Assembly: GCA_002710205.1 (NCBI GenBank)
Contig: PAJN01000040.1
Coordinates: 29,688-71,844 of the forward strand
Length of the DNA: 42,157 nt
Reading direction: 5' to 3'
Source of the DNA: Methanobacteriota archaeon
GTDB lineage: Archaea > Thermoplasmatota > Poseidoniia > Poseidoniales > Poseidoniaceae
The notes beneath the pieces were generated by a model. The model saw only the letters and a program-made list of their open reading frames with translations. It made no database searches and was not told the origin of the DNA. Below, piece after piece: positions 32,979 through 41,117 of the stretch (positions are counted from its first letter, which is position 1; each line of letters begins with the position of its first letter). Both the position numbers and the translations under genes were made by a program.

Positions 32979-33574
32979 TAATCCACCCCCATCCATTTAT
33001 GCGTTTGTAGTGATAATCTCCAACCTGGATTACTTTTCACCATGTTTTCAACCACAGCGAAACTCTTACCGTTTTGTTCTACAGTATCATTCTCCATGTA
33101 ACATGGCTGAATGAAATGATGTTCAAAGCCTTGTTTCAAGTCATCATACATGGAAATGTCTTGACCGCAGTATACTACTTTCAATTCGTCACCGAACCTC
33201 TGTTTGATTGAAACATTAGGGTACACCTGGTCCTTAGGAGAAACACAAATCCAATCTATAATATCTGGAACTGGAATTGTACCATTTGTTTCAACTGATA
33301 GGTTGATTCCATGGCCCTTTAATTCACGACCAATTGTTTCCAGATCTTGTAAACAAGGTTCACCACCAGTGAAAATTACTCTTTTGCAATCATATTTCAG
33401 AACTTCATCAATTATACTTTGAAGTTCCATTTCTTCGTAAGTGAGAAAATCTGTATCGCACCATTCGCATCTCAGGTTACAATTTCCAAATCTAATGAAT
33501 ACGTGGGGTACCCCAGCATGGAATGCTTCACCCTGTACGGAATGAAAAATCTCAACAATAGGATACGTGATCAT
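32978..33574 (-). CDS. queE: 7-carboxy-7-deazaguanine synthase, radical SAM
   Basis: Radical SAM enzyme that turns 6-carboxytetrahydropterin into 7-carboxy-7-deazaguanine. The 198 residues show SVQGEAFHAGVPHVFIRFG and NCNLRCEWCD (31-40), whose CxxxCxxC cysteines (C32, C36, C39) hold the 4Fe-4S cluster, then the TGGEPCLQ loop, VETNGT and SPKDQV. All expected motifs are present. It starts ten bases after folE and overlaps queC by a base. Confidence 0.93.
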   Translation of the reverse strand: MITYPIVEIFHSVQGEAFHAGVPHVFIRFGNCNLRCEWCDTDFLTYEEMELQSIIDEVLKYDCKRVIFTGGEPCLQDLETIGRELKGHGINLSVETNGTIPVPDIIDWICVSPKDQVYPNVSIKQRFGDELKVVYCGQDISMYDDLKQGFEHHFIQPCYMENDTVEQNGKSFAVVENMVKSNPGWRLSLQTHKWMGVD

Positions 33575-33583
33575 TTGATCATC

Positions 33584-34153
33584 TCATAAAGGAGGGCTTT
33601 GAATTAACTGCATTAATTCACTTCTAGCTTCGCTCTTATCGAAAAATACACCGCGCATCGCACTCGTAGTCATAACTGCATTTTGCTTTTTGACTCCTCG
33701 ACATTGCATACATCCATGTGCCGCCTCAACAATTACAGCAGACCCAAGAGGTTGAAGATGTTCTTCCAAATCGTCAGCTACACCCTTGGTTATTCTTTCT
33801 TGATTTTGTAATCTACGAGCGTGTAATTCGACAATTCGTGCTAGTTTGCTTAACCCAACAATTCTCTCAGTAGGAATGTATGCTACATGCGCTCTTCCCT
33901 TGAATGGTTGAAGGTGATGCTCACAAGTTGAATGAAATTCAATGTCTCTCAACAATACAATTCCATCATAATCTTCACCATTGAATGTTGAGGACAAAAC
34001 TTCTGAAGCATCCATTTTGTATCCCGAATAAATCTCATCGAACGATTGAACGACACGTTTAGGAGTGTCAACTAATCCTTCTCGAGTATTATCACCTTCA
34101 ATATAATTTAACAATGTGCTTACAGCCCTCATTGCGTCTTCTTTAGTTATCAT
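33584..34153 (-). CDS. folE: GTP cyclohydrolase I, type IA
   Basis: Makes dihydroneopterin triphosphate from GTP, the first step of preQ0 synthesis. Seen in 189 residues: FHSTCEHHLQPFKGRAHVAY with zinc ligands Cys77 and His80, GLSKLARIVELHARRLQ, and HGCMQCRGV with the third zinc ligand Cys148. The spacing of the three is the same as in the E. coli enzyme. Archaea usually use the unrelated GCYH-IB (MptA) type, so this bacterial type suggests acquisition. Its ATG overlaps the RHH gene stop (ATGA), so the two are coupled. Confidence 0.93.
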   Translation of the reverse strand: MITKEDAMRAVSTLLNYIEGDNTREGLVDTPKRVVQSFDEIYSGYKMDASEVLSSTFNGEDYDGIVLLRDIEFHSTCEHHLQPFKGRAHVAYIPTERIVGLSKLARIVELHARRLQNQERITKGVADDLEEHLQPLGSAVIVEAAHGCMQCRGVKKQNAVMTTSAMRGVFFDKSEARSELMQLIQSPPL

Positions 34154-34326
34154 TCTAAAACCTCCACTCGCCCATGTCTAGCATCAATTACATCTAATTG
34201 ATCGAGCATTTTTCTACATGCAGTCCTGATTGCATCAGCTACACTAACGAATTTTCCATCATCGCCAACATGCAATTTCAAGTCCTCAAGAATTTGGGCA
34301 GGCATGTCCAGACTTACCTTAGGCAT
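34150..34326 (-). CDS. Ribbon-helix-helix (CopG-type) regulator
   Basis: 58 residues from ATG 34326. A short beta strand (PKVSLDMPAQIL) followed by two helices (EDLKLHV; SVADAIRTACRKMLDQLD) is the ribbon-helix-helix layout, with the second strand pairing in a dimer. It is first in the preQ0 operon, just downstream of two palindromes, so autoregulation of the operon is likely. A frame extending to 34356 adds ten basic residues that do not fit. CopG, ParD and NikR domains all have this fold; there is no ligand domain here. Confidence 0.8.
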   Translation of the reverse strand: MPKVSLDMPAQILEDLKLHVGDDGKFVSVADAIRTACRKMLDQLDVIDARHGRVEVLE

Positions 34327-34365
34327 GAGCCTGTGGCGTCGGCTATAGAATATCAATGTATTCTT

Positions 34366-34389
34366 CTAGTAATACTAGGGTAATATTAC
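34366..34389. promoter_or_regulatory. Two palindromes upstream of the RHH/preQ0 operon
   Basis: CTAGTAATACTAG (34366-34378) is a perfect odd-length palindrome, and GTAATATTAC (34380-34389) is a perfect even one. They share the core GTAATA and lie 40-64 bases upstream of the RHH ATG. An AT-rich promoter candidate lies between, around 34340-34357. The close spacing fits cooperative binding of an RHH dimer, a natural candidate for control of folE, queE, queC and queD. Confidence 0.45.
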
Positions 34390-34505
34390 TTCATTGTTTA
34401 GATTTTGCAATTTTTGCGGTTAGTCCGCCATCCCAAACTCTCATACTTTCTATTAGCCAATTAATCACTGCCATGGTGTTATATTTACACCGGGTAGTAC
34501 TTTAA

Positions 34506-34523
34506 TCTAATTATTATATTAGA
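34506..34523 (-). repeat. Inverted repeat just after the ABC permease stop
   Basis: TCTAAT-TATTAT-ATTAGA forms a 6-bp AT-only stem with a six-base loop, directly after the permease stop codon at 34525 on the minus strand. It might mark the transcript end, but the stem is weak. The rest of the region up to the operon palindromes at 34389, about 120 bases, shows no gene that I can identify. Confidence 0.3.
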
Positions 34524-34524
34524 A

Positions 34525-35742
34525 TCAGGATATTGAGGCTACTAGATCTTCCCTTTTGAATTGTCTAGCAGCAAACCAAGCTGCTAATCCAGCATAGATT
34601 ATGCTAGATGTCATCCAAACCAAAACATGTTCCACAATCACCCTATCAAGCAATAACTCTCTCATAGCCAGTAGAATATTCACCAATGGAACTGCAAACC
34701 ACCACGATTCAATACTATCGAGATTAATGACTTGTGTGAATAGGGCTGGGAATATTATGAACAAAATTGCTGGGCCAAGTAGTGAACCTGCCTCTTTCAC
34801 ACTATGCGCCTTCATAGCCAACGCCAATTCGAATGCAACTACCATGATTGCAAATATTACCACAGCCCCTAGCAAGAGTGCTATGCTAGTTGCTGATACA
34901 GAAGGTATTCCGATTACCGATGATGATGCAAGATAAGTTATCGCGAATAGCAACCCGCCAATCTGCAATGCAACTCCTGCACTGGTGATGCTTGCAACAG
35001 CTAACCATTTACCTGCAAGTAATTGTATTCTTGAACATGGAAGGCACAAAAGGGCCTCTAAAGTCCCTCTTTCTCTTTCACCAGCAGTCATGTCGATAGA
35101 TGGTTGAATTGCACTTGATGCAGTCCATATTGCAATAACCATTGGTATGAATAGAGAGAGTGCTAATCCGGCCTGTTCTCCCTTAGTTGCTGCATCTGAA
35201 ACCTCCCAATTGCCATCCCAAGTCACTGGGTCGAGAGTTGATTCTGGATCTAATCCTGCTTCTACTAATGTGCCATTAACAACGCCTGATTCCCATTCGA
35301 TTATTGCATCGATTATTCGACTACGTGCTTCACTAGATGCCTCACTAGTTGAGATATATAAAACCGAAAATTTCCAGCCTGATTCATTTTCTAATAATCT
35401 GAAAACTGCTTGAGTTTCTTGATTTCTGATGCGGTCTAGATCGTTTCCGATGTCTGACAAATTAGTGATTCCACTAGGCATCTCTTCATACGAAATAATC
35501 AGATTAGATTCAGCAAATGACGTATTCAGTTCATCATTTACGTCTCCTTGCCAAACAACTTCCAATTCCATTGCATCCAATTCTGCAGCCTCAGATTGTA
35601 GCAGCAGTGGCAGAGCAATGAATAGAGCTGGGAAAATTAGTAAGGGTATTACAATTAATGCAATCAAGGTTCGCCAATCTCTGACGAATTCGATGATTTC
35701 TTTCTTAGCGATTGTCGAGATAAATCTCCATGAATCACTCAT
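34525..35742 (-). CDS. ABC-2 type export permease (NatB-like)
   Basis: 405 residues from ATG 35742. Membrane helices lie near the N-terminus (LIALIVIPLLIFPALFIALP) and in a C-terminal block of about five; a large extracellular loop (about residues 45-185) holds no clear motif. DMTAGERERGTLEALLCLP, between the first C-terminal helices, is a conserved cytoplasmic loop of ABC-2 (NatB) permeases. Together with the ATPase gene upstream, it forms an exporter, possibly for Na+ or small hydrophobic compounds; the substrate is not known. Its start overlaps the ATPase gene end by eight bases (ATGAGTGA). Confidence 0.88.
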   Translation of the reverse strand: MSDSWRFISTIAKKEIIEFVRDWRTLIALIVIPLLIFPALFIALPLLLQSEAAELDAMELEVVWQGDVNDELNTSFAESNLIISYEEMPSGITNLSDIGNDLDRIRNQETQAVFRLLENESGWKFSVLYISTSEASSEARSRIIDAIIEWESGVVNGTLVEAGLDPESTLDPVTWDGNWEVSDAATKGEQAGLALSLFIPMVIAIWTASSAIQPSIDMTAGERERGTLEALLCLPCSRIQLLAGKWLAVASITSAGVALQIGGLLFAITYLASSSVIGIPSVSATSIALLLGAVVIFAIMVVAFELALAMKAHSVKEAGSLLGPAILFIIFPALFTQVINLDSIESWWFAVPLVNILLAMRELLLDRVIVEHVLVWMTSSIIYAGLAAWFAARQFKREDLVASIS

Positions 35743-36571
35743 CTTCGCCCACCTCCTTGTAATCAGGCGTGCTACCAGTAAGGAATCTTCTCCACCACTT
35801 TGCAAGTTTGCTTTCCTTTTTGCCATCTTCACTACGAGCTCTTGCTTTGTCAGATGTTAGTGAAACATATGCCTCTTCAAGAGATTCCTGTCCAGTTGCG
35901 AGTAGCAGTTCTTCCGGTGAGCCATCAGCCCTTATTGTACCGTTATGAACAATTACAATTCGATCACAAACTTGCTGTGCTTCTGCAAGGTGATGTGTGC
36001 TGTAAATAACCGTCCCTCCTTCATCACGAAGTTTCCCCACAAGTTTCCTCACAGTCCGTGCACTGGTAACATCAAGACCAGCAGTTGGCTCGTCCAATAG
36101 CAATATGTCTGGGCCGTGTGCTAATGCTCGTAATAGCGCCGTTTTCTGGCGCATACCTTTGCTGAAACCTTTCGTGTGACGTGAAAGTGCTTCTGTGATG
36201 TCGAGTAGGTTTGCGAAATGGTTTACACGGTTCCATGCAATTTCATCATCGATGCCATAAATTCGGGAATGATAACGAATATTTTCCCAGGCTGTCAATC
36301 GAGAATACAATCCTGTTGATTCAGGAACTACTCCCAATTTATTTCGCATAGAGGATACAGGTTTATCTTGGAAATTTATCGATCCTTTGCTGGGTTCCAT
36401 GACGCCAGCCATTAATCTTAGCAGCGTAGTTTTTCCCGCACCGTTTCCTCCTACTAATCCAATGACCTGACCTGATTTGATTTCTAAATCAACATGTGTT
36501 AGGGCATTAACTTCTTTGAAACTTTTACCAACGCCAACAAGAGAAAGTAATGTCTCGCTCAAAATTCTCAC
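35735..36571 (-). CDS. ABC transporter ATPase (NatA-like)
   Basis: A 278-residue nucleotide-binding protein that powers the adjacent permease. Seen: Walker A GGNGAGKTT (41-49), Q-loop-region VVPESTGLYSRLTAWENI, signature FSKGMRQKTALLRALA, Walker B ILLLDEPTAGLD and switch His in STHHLAEA. The last 40 residues are charged and extend past the domain. The gene is 12 bases downstream of the methylmalonyl-CoA epimerase gene. Substrate unknown. Confidence 0.93.
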   Translation of the reverse strand: MRILSETLLSLVGVGKSFKEVNALTHVDLEIKSGQVIGLVGGNGAGKTTLLRLMAGVMEPSKGSINFQDKPVSSMRNKLGVVPESTGLYSRLTAWENIRYHSRIYGIDDEIAWNRVNHFANLLDITEALSRHTKGFSKGMRQKTALLRALAHGPDILLLDEPTAGLDVTSARTVRKLVGKLRDEGGTVIYSTHHLAEAQQVCDRIVIVHNGTIRADGSPEELLLATGQESLEEAYVSLTSDKARARSEDGKKESKLAKWWRRFLTGSTPDYKEVGEDE

Positions 36572-36583
36572 GCCACATCTAAG

Positions 36584-37006
36584 TTAATCAATCTCTGATT
36601 TTTGAGCTAATTCAACAAGTACTCCGCCTGTACTCTTTGGATGAACGAATGCAATCAATGCCCCATGTGCACCATTTCTTGGTTCATTATCGATCATCTG
36701 CACTCCACTCTCCTTGAGTAGTGTAATCATATCCTTCAAATTTTCAACACGAAAGCAAACCTGTTGCACTCCTGGCCCTCTTTTGTCTAGGAATCTACCG
36801 ATTGGAGTATCTGGTCCTGTAGGCTCGAGTAGTTCGATTTTCGGCATTGAAGAATCATTAGAAGAGGTGGAAAAAAAGCGAGTTACAACTCCTTGTTCCT
36901 CTACTAATTCATCTCCACCTTGCATAAGTCCAATTAGATTCCAGAAATTCGATGCCTCGTCTAGATCATCACACGCTATACCTATGTGGTCCAAATAAAT
37001 CTTCAT
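36584..37006 (-). CDS. mce: Methylmalonyl-CoA epimerase
   Basis: A 140-residue vicinal oxygen chelate enzyme that interconverts the two forms of methylmalonyl-CoA, feeding the mutase encoded next to it. Seen: YLDHIGIACDDLDEASNFW with metal ligand His7, PKIELLEPTG, GVQQVCFRVENL, and GGVLVELAQ with the C-terminal ligand Glu. In most relatives the third stretch reads HH; here it is QQ, so one metal ligand may be Gln. It is eight bases downstream of the mutase gene and in the same operon. Confidence 0.9.
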   Translation of the reverse strand: MKIYLDHIGIACDDLDEASNFWNLIGLMQGGDELVEEQGVVTRFFSTSSNDSSMPKIELLEPTGPDTPIGRFLDKRGPGVQQVCFRVENLKDMITLLKESGVQMIDNEPRNGAHGALIAFVHPKSTGGVLVELAQKSEID

Positions 37007-37014
37007 GTAATCAC

Positions 37015-38574
37015 CTAAAATCCACTTGGCGCCATATATGTTCCAAATTCACTCTTCATTGCAGAAATAATCTCACCTAGCGTGCAGTCATTTCTCAATG
37101 CATCTATTACCAGCGGGAACAGATTTATTTCTCCTGCTGCTGCAATTCTAATCGCTTCTAATGAATTTTCAACTAAATCATTGTCTCTTGTGTTTCTGAG
37201 TTCCTCGAGTTTCTGTTTTTGCTTGTTACCCAGTTCGGGGTCAGGCTTCAATAGCGGTGGCATTTCTTCCTCTTCCAAAACTCCATGATTAATTCCGACT
37301 ATTTTCCTTTCATTAGACTCGACTTGTGTCATGTGTGTCCATGCAGATTCATGGATTTCTTTTTGTTGGAAACCGGCTTCAATTGCCTTCATCGCTCCAC
37401 CCATATTTTCAATTTCCAAAATCTTCTGTTTGGAACGTTGATAGATTTCATCTGTCAACATCTCTACTAAATGCGAACCACCCAATGGGTCTACTACGTT
37501 AGCAACTCCACTTTCTTCTGCAATTATTTGTTGAGTACGAAGTGCAACAGTTGCACTTTCTTCCGTGGGCAGTCCTAATGCTTCATCATAGGAATTAGTG
37601 TGTAAGCTTTGAGTGCCTCCACAAACAGCAGCCAGAGCCTGAACGGTCACTCTGGCGATGTTGTTTAGGGGTTGCTGAGCTGTTAGTGATACTCCTGCTA
37701 CTTGAGTATGGAATCTCAACATGGAACTTTTTGGATTCTTGGGATTGTATCTTTCAGTTATCAAATCGTGCCAAAGTTTCCTTGCTGCGCGGAATTTACT
37801 TGCCTCTTCAAAGAAATCATTGTGGCAGTTGAAAAAGAATGACAGCCTTGGAGCGAATGTATCGATATCTAGTCCTGTTTGTATTGCTGCCTCTACATAT
37901 GCTAAGGCGTTGGATATAGTGAACGCGACTTCCTGAACAGCCGTTGAACCAGCTTCTCTAATGTGGTATCCAGAAATTGATATTGTATTCCAAAGCGGAA
38001 TTTCATCAGCACAATATTCGAATATATCTGTAATCAACCTCATGGATTCTTTTGGTGGAAATATGTGAGTTCCTCTGGCAATGTATTCCTTTAGAATATC
38101 ATTTTGAATGGTACCACGAATTTGTTCTTGTCTTACACCGTTTTCTTCAGCCACTACTACATACATTGCGAGTAAAACCATAGCAGGAGCATTAATTGTC
38201 ATCGAAGTCGAAACTTTGTCCAGTGGAATGTCTGACATTAGAATTCGCATATCATCTAGGCATGTAATCGATACTCCAACCTTGCCCACTTCGCCTTCAC
38301 TCATTTCATCATCAGCATCTAATCCAAGTTGAGTAGGAAGGTCAAAAGCCACTGACAGACCCTTTTGACCCCGCTCTAGAAGCAGTTTGAATCTTTCATT
38401 AGTTTCTTCAGCGCTACTAAATCCTGCATATTGGCGCATAGTCCACAGCCTTGAACGGTACATTGAATCATGTATACCACGAGTGTAAGGGGGCTTTCCA
38501 GATTTATCTGGACCTGCAATCTTTGGAACCTCGATGCCACCGAGAGTTCGCCAGTCATCTTTACGCTGGCTCAT
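37015..38574 (-). CDS. mcmA: Methylmalonyl-CoA mutase, catalytic subunit
   Basis: The large subunit of the B12 enzyme that turns methylmalonyl-CoA into succinyl-CoA. Seen in 519 residues: PPYTRGIHDSMYRSRLWTMR (28-47), QYAGFSSAEETN, GLSVAFDLPTQLGLDADD, SMTINAPAM, GTIQNDILKEY, SISGYHIREAGS and QSLHTNSYDEALGLPT. No cobalamin domain is attached; the separate B12-binding subunit of archaea and some bacteria is not in this window. With the epimerase, it lets the cell use propionyl-CoA from amino acids and odd-chain fats. Confidence 0.95.
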   Translation of the reverse strand: MSQRKDDWRTLGGIEVPKIAGPDKSGKPPYTRGIHDSMYRSRLWTMRQYAGFSSAEETNERFKLLLERGQKGLSVAFDLPTQLGLDADDEMSEGEVGKVGVSITCLDDMRILMSDIPLDKVSTSMTINAPAMVLLAMYVVVAEENGVRQEQIRGTIQNDILKEYIARGTHIFPPKESMRLITDIFEYCADEIPLWNTISISGYHIREAGSTAVQEVAFTISNALAYVEAAIQTGLDIDTFAPRLSFFFNCHNDFFEEASKFRAARKLWHDLITERYNPKNPKSSMLRFHTQVAGVSLTAQQPLNNIARVTVQALAAVCGGTQSLHTNSYDEALGLPTEESATVALRTQQIIAEESGVANVVDPLGGSHLVEMLTDEIYQRSKQKILEIENMGGAMKAIEAGFQQKEIHESAWTHMTQVESNERKIVGINHGVLEEEEMPPLLKPDPELGNKQKQKLEELRNTRDNDLVENSLEAIRIAAAGEINLFPLVIDALRNDCTLGEIISAMKSEFGTYMAPSGF

Positions 38575-38633
38575 ACTACTACCTCGTCTTGAGAGTATGT
38601 CCTATAATTATTAGCAATTGTTCCTAGCAAGAA

Positions 38634-39149
38634 TCAACAGCATCCATCGTCATTACACTGCTTTTGTTCTGGCTCATCGTGCATAACTCCACCTGGGCCG
38701 TGTGCATGACCGTGCAAAATTTCGCTTTCATCTGCAGGTCTAACTTCGACAACTTCAACATTGAAAGTTAAAGACTTACCAGCTAAAGCATGATTGAAAT
38801 CTGCAGTTGCTTCCTCGGTTCCGACTTCTGTAATTCTAAACGGGCCTAGGTCGCTCATCAATGTCATGCCGACTTCAGGAGTGATGCCTCCAAACATTGT
38901 AATTGGTACTTTTTGAACTGCATCGGGATTGTGCGGCCCATATGCATCTTCAGCGGATAAAGTAAATTCGACTTTATCTCCAACTTTTGCTCCCATCAAT
39001 TCTCTTTCAAAACCTGGAATCATTTTACCATGCCCTACTAGGAATGTCAGTGGGTCTCTATCTTTACTGGAGTCAAAAATTTCTCCAGAATCTGGAAGTG
39101 TACCAGTGTAATGTACTCTTGCAACTGTATTTTTTCCTATTTTCGTCAT
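38634..39149 (-). CDS. slyD: FKBP-type peptidyl-prolyl isomerase, SlyD-like
   Basis: A 171-residue prolyl isomerase and chaperone. Seen: VARVHYTGTLPDSGEIFDSS, LTFLVGHGKMIPGFERELMG, the insert-in-flap region (DAYGPHNPDAVQKVP to about 130) and FNHALAGKSLTFNVEVVEV. The last 35 residues are rich in His and Cys (LHGHAHGPGGVMHDE and QCNDDGCC), a metal-binding tail as in SlyD. It may assist protein folding or nickel handling. It is four bases downstream of the Lys/Arg-rich protein gene. Confidence 0.92.
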   Translation of the reverse strand: MTKIGKNTVARVHYTGTLPDSGEIFDSSKDRDPLTFLVGHGKMIPGFERELMGAKVGDKVEFTLSAEDAYGPHNPDAVQKVPITMFGGITPEVGMTLMSDLGPFRITEVGTEEATADFNHALAGKSLTFNVEVVEVRPADESEILHGHAHGPGGVMHDEPEQKQCNDDGCC

Positions 39150-39153
39150 AATA

Positions 39154-40014
39154 TCATCTCTTTGTAGTATATCTCTTTACCATTTTTCTGAACTCTTCAG
39201 CGACTTCTTCTGGAATAATCATTTCCTCTTCTTTTTGGTTTATGAACGCAATAGCATCATCAACACCTGAACGCTCTCCTTTGGCCCATATTTGGCCTAG
39301 AACATTTGATCGATGTTCCTCACTGACAGAATCATTTTCCAATAATTCGCGAGCAGCATATTTGTATTCCAAGTACTTCCTTCGGTCTAATTTCTTAGAT
39401 TGAGGTTGCCTTCCACCACCGCGCTTATCAGCCGGACGTCTGCGTTTTTGCTTCCTATCACTTTTTTTGACCTCTGTTTTGATTGTCTTGAATACATTTG
39501 AAACACCTTTCTGACTTACTTCAGTCTTCGGCAATTCAATAACTACTTCTGCGACTTTGATATTTTCCTTATTGGCAGTTTCAGAAACAACATCTTCTTT
39601 GATTGAGTCGACTTCTACCTCTACCGCCTTTTTTGCATCTTGAGCCTCTTTGGCAAATTGTGCAGTAGCCGCTGATTTAGCTCTTAGATCAGCCAGACGG
39701 TCTTCTCTCTTGTCAGGCCTCTTTACTTCTGATTTTGGAGCAGGTTTTGGTTGCGGCGATGGTTGATGTTTAGGTTTGGCAGTCTCCTGCTTAGCTGGTT
39801 GAGTTTTAGATTGGTTTTCAATTTCTCTACGTTTCCTCAAAGCTTCCATTGCAGCCTTTTGTTTTGCTGCTAAATCATTTTGAGGTTTTTTAACTTCAGG
39901 AGCCTTTGGTCTAGGAGTTTGACGCTGAGTCTTTTCCTTCCTATCTCTGGCTTTTTGACTTGCGTTTGGAGCAAACGGATTAAACGGTTCATCCTTGCGC
40001 CTTCGCCGGTCCAT
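39154..40014 (-). CDS. Lys/Arg-rich, largely disordered protein
   Basis: 286 residues. The first ~210 are low-complexity and basic, rich in Lys, Arg, Pro, Gln and Ala (for example KPKHQPSPQPKPAPKSEVKR), and probably disordered, with a more acidic patch around 130-165. The C-terminal 75 residues look folded and helical: RKYLEYKYAARELLENDSVS, then NVLGQIWAKGERSGVDDAIAF and EFRKMVKRYTTKR. The makeup suggests binding to RNA or DNA. It lies between kae1 and the FKBP gene on the same strand. Not recognised. Confidence 0.65.
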   Translation of the reverse strand: MDRRRRKDEPFNPFAPNASQKARDRKEKTQRQTPRPKAPEVKKPQNDLAAKQKAAMEALRKRREIENQSKTQPAKQETAKPKHQPSPQPKPAPKSEVKRPDKREDRLADLRAKSAATAQFAKEAQDAKKAVEVEVDSIKEDVVSETANKENIKVAEVVIELPKTEVSQKGVSNVFKTIKTEVKKSDRKQKRRRPADKRGGGRQPQSKKLDRRKYLEYKYAARELLENDSVSEEHRSNVLGQIWAKGERSGVDDAIAFINQKEEEMIIPEEVAEEFRKMVKRYTTKR

Positions 40015-40056
40015 ATTGTTGCGGATTCTCCGCCTCTCATAACCCTTGGCATCCCC

Positions 40057-41070
40057 TCAAGGCCACGAAATAGGTGTTTGGTCCGTGCGCAATTCCTGAT
40101 CTATTCCAGATTGAAGCAAAGATGTGGTGCGACCATGATTTAATTCAAGCCAACCCAGTCTTGCAATCATAGTACCGTTATCAATACAATACATTCTAGG
40201 AGGGCAATGGCTACTAGCACCGCGTTCGTCGCACATTATTGCGGACATATCACGCATTCGCTGGTTACAAGCAACACCGCCGCCAAGCAAAATTTCAGTT
40301 TTACCAGTATGTGCTAATGCCCTTTCTGCAACTTCTATGCATGCTGCAAAAGCATGCTCTTGTAGGCTCCAGCAAACTGCTTCGAATGGTTTTCCTTCAC
40401 GAACCAGTTTATTGGCGGCACTCATTATTCCCGAAAATGCCAAGTCCATTCCATGAACTGCATAAGGCAATTCTAATCCTTCTAGTGACGGATTTGGATT
40501 GGTTTCCAACCATTCCTGAGCCCTTTTCTCAATTACAGGCCCTCCAGGGAATGGAATGCCATGATTCCTAGCAAACTTGTCTAGCATATTTCCGATTCCT
40601 ATGTCTAAAGTTTCACCAAGTACTCGATATCGACCATCAAGACGAGCTATGACTTGTGTATTGCCACCACTGACATAGAGTAGAATTGGATCATCACATC
40701 CACATTGTTCACGCCCAATTTCTATGTGGGCAACACAGTGATTTACCCCAATGAGTGGGATCTGTAAATGAGTGGAAATTGCACGTGCAGCAGCAGCACC
40801 TGTTCTTAGGCAAGCCCCCATCCCTGGTCCCTGCGAGTATGCTATTGCACCAATGTCCGAGGGATTTAGATTGTTCTCTGCAAGAATCTTAGCGAATAGT
40901 GTAGTTGACAATTCAACATGGTGGTCAGCTGCCTCTCTGGGATGAATTCCGCCTTCGGTCGGCCTAATGGTGTCTGAAGCAGACGGCCTCGGCTTGCCGT
41001 CACCATCAACCAACCCAAATGAAAAGGTGTGGGCGGTTGATTCTATGCCGAGAGTCCACTCTCCTGCCAT
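40057..41070 (-). CDS. kae1: Kae1/TsaD, tRNA t6A threonylcarbamoyltransferase
   Basis: The catalytic KEOPS subunit, which adds threonylcarbamoyl to A37 of tRNAs. Seen in 337 residues: LGIESTAHTFSFGLV, GGIHPREAADHHVE, SQGPGMGACLRTG, iron/zinc ligands His111 and His115 in NHCVAHIEIG, YVSGGNTQVI, ALAHTGKTEILLGGGVACN, and the C-terminal DNGTMIARLG. The Bud32 kinase, joined to Kae1 in several euryarchaea, is absent: the protein ends shortly after RTDQTPISWP. It is divergent from the imidazolonepropionase gene. Confidence 0.95.
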   Translation of the reverse strand: MAGEWTLGIESTAHTFSFGLVDGDGKPRPSASDTIRPTEGGIHPREAADHHVELSTTLFAKILAENNLNPSDIGAIAYSQGPGMGACLRTGAAAARAISTHLQIPLIGVNHCVAHIEIGREQCGCDDPILLYVSGGNTQVIARLDGRYRVLGETLDIGIGNMLDKFARNHGIPFPGGPVIEKRAQEWLETNPNPSLEGLELPYAVHGMDLAFSGIMSAANKLVREGKPFEAVCWSLQEHAFAACIEVAERALAHTGKTEILLGGGVACNQRMRDMSAIMCDERGASSHCPPRMYCIDNGTMIARLGWLELNHGRTTSLLQSGIDQELRTDQTPISWP

Positions 41071-41083
41071 GTACTTCCCTGTA

Positions 41084-41093
41084 GGATATACTA
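41084..41093 (+). promoter_or_regulatory. Putative TATA box for the imidazolonepropionase gene
   Basis: GGATATACTA is centred about 29 bases upstream of the ATG at 41118, predicting a leader of a few bases. The kae1 gene is divergent and starts 14 bases away on the other side, so the two promoters probably share this short region. Confidence 0.35.
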
Positions 41094-41117
41094 TCTAACG
41101 GTTTTACTCTGCCTAAT

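Noticed and set aside
34390-34505. Possible tRNA or small gene between the preQ0 operon and the ABC permease
   Set aside because: No cloverleaf arms or T-loop-like sequence and no ORF of useful length; left as intergenic.
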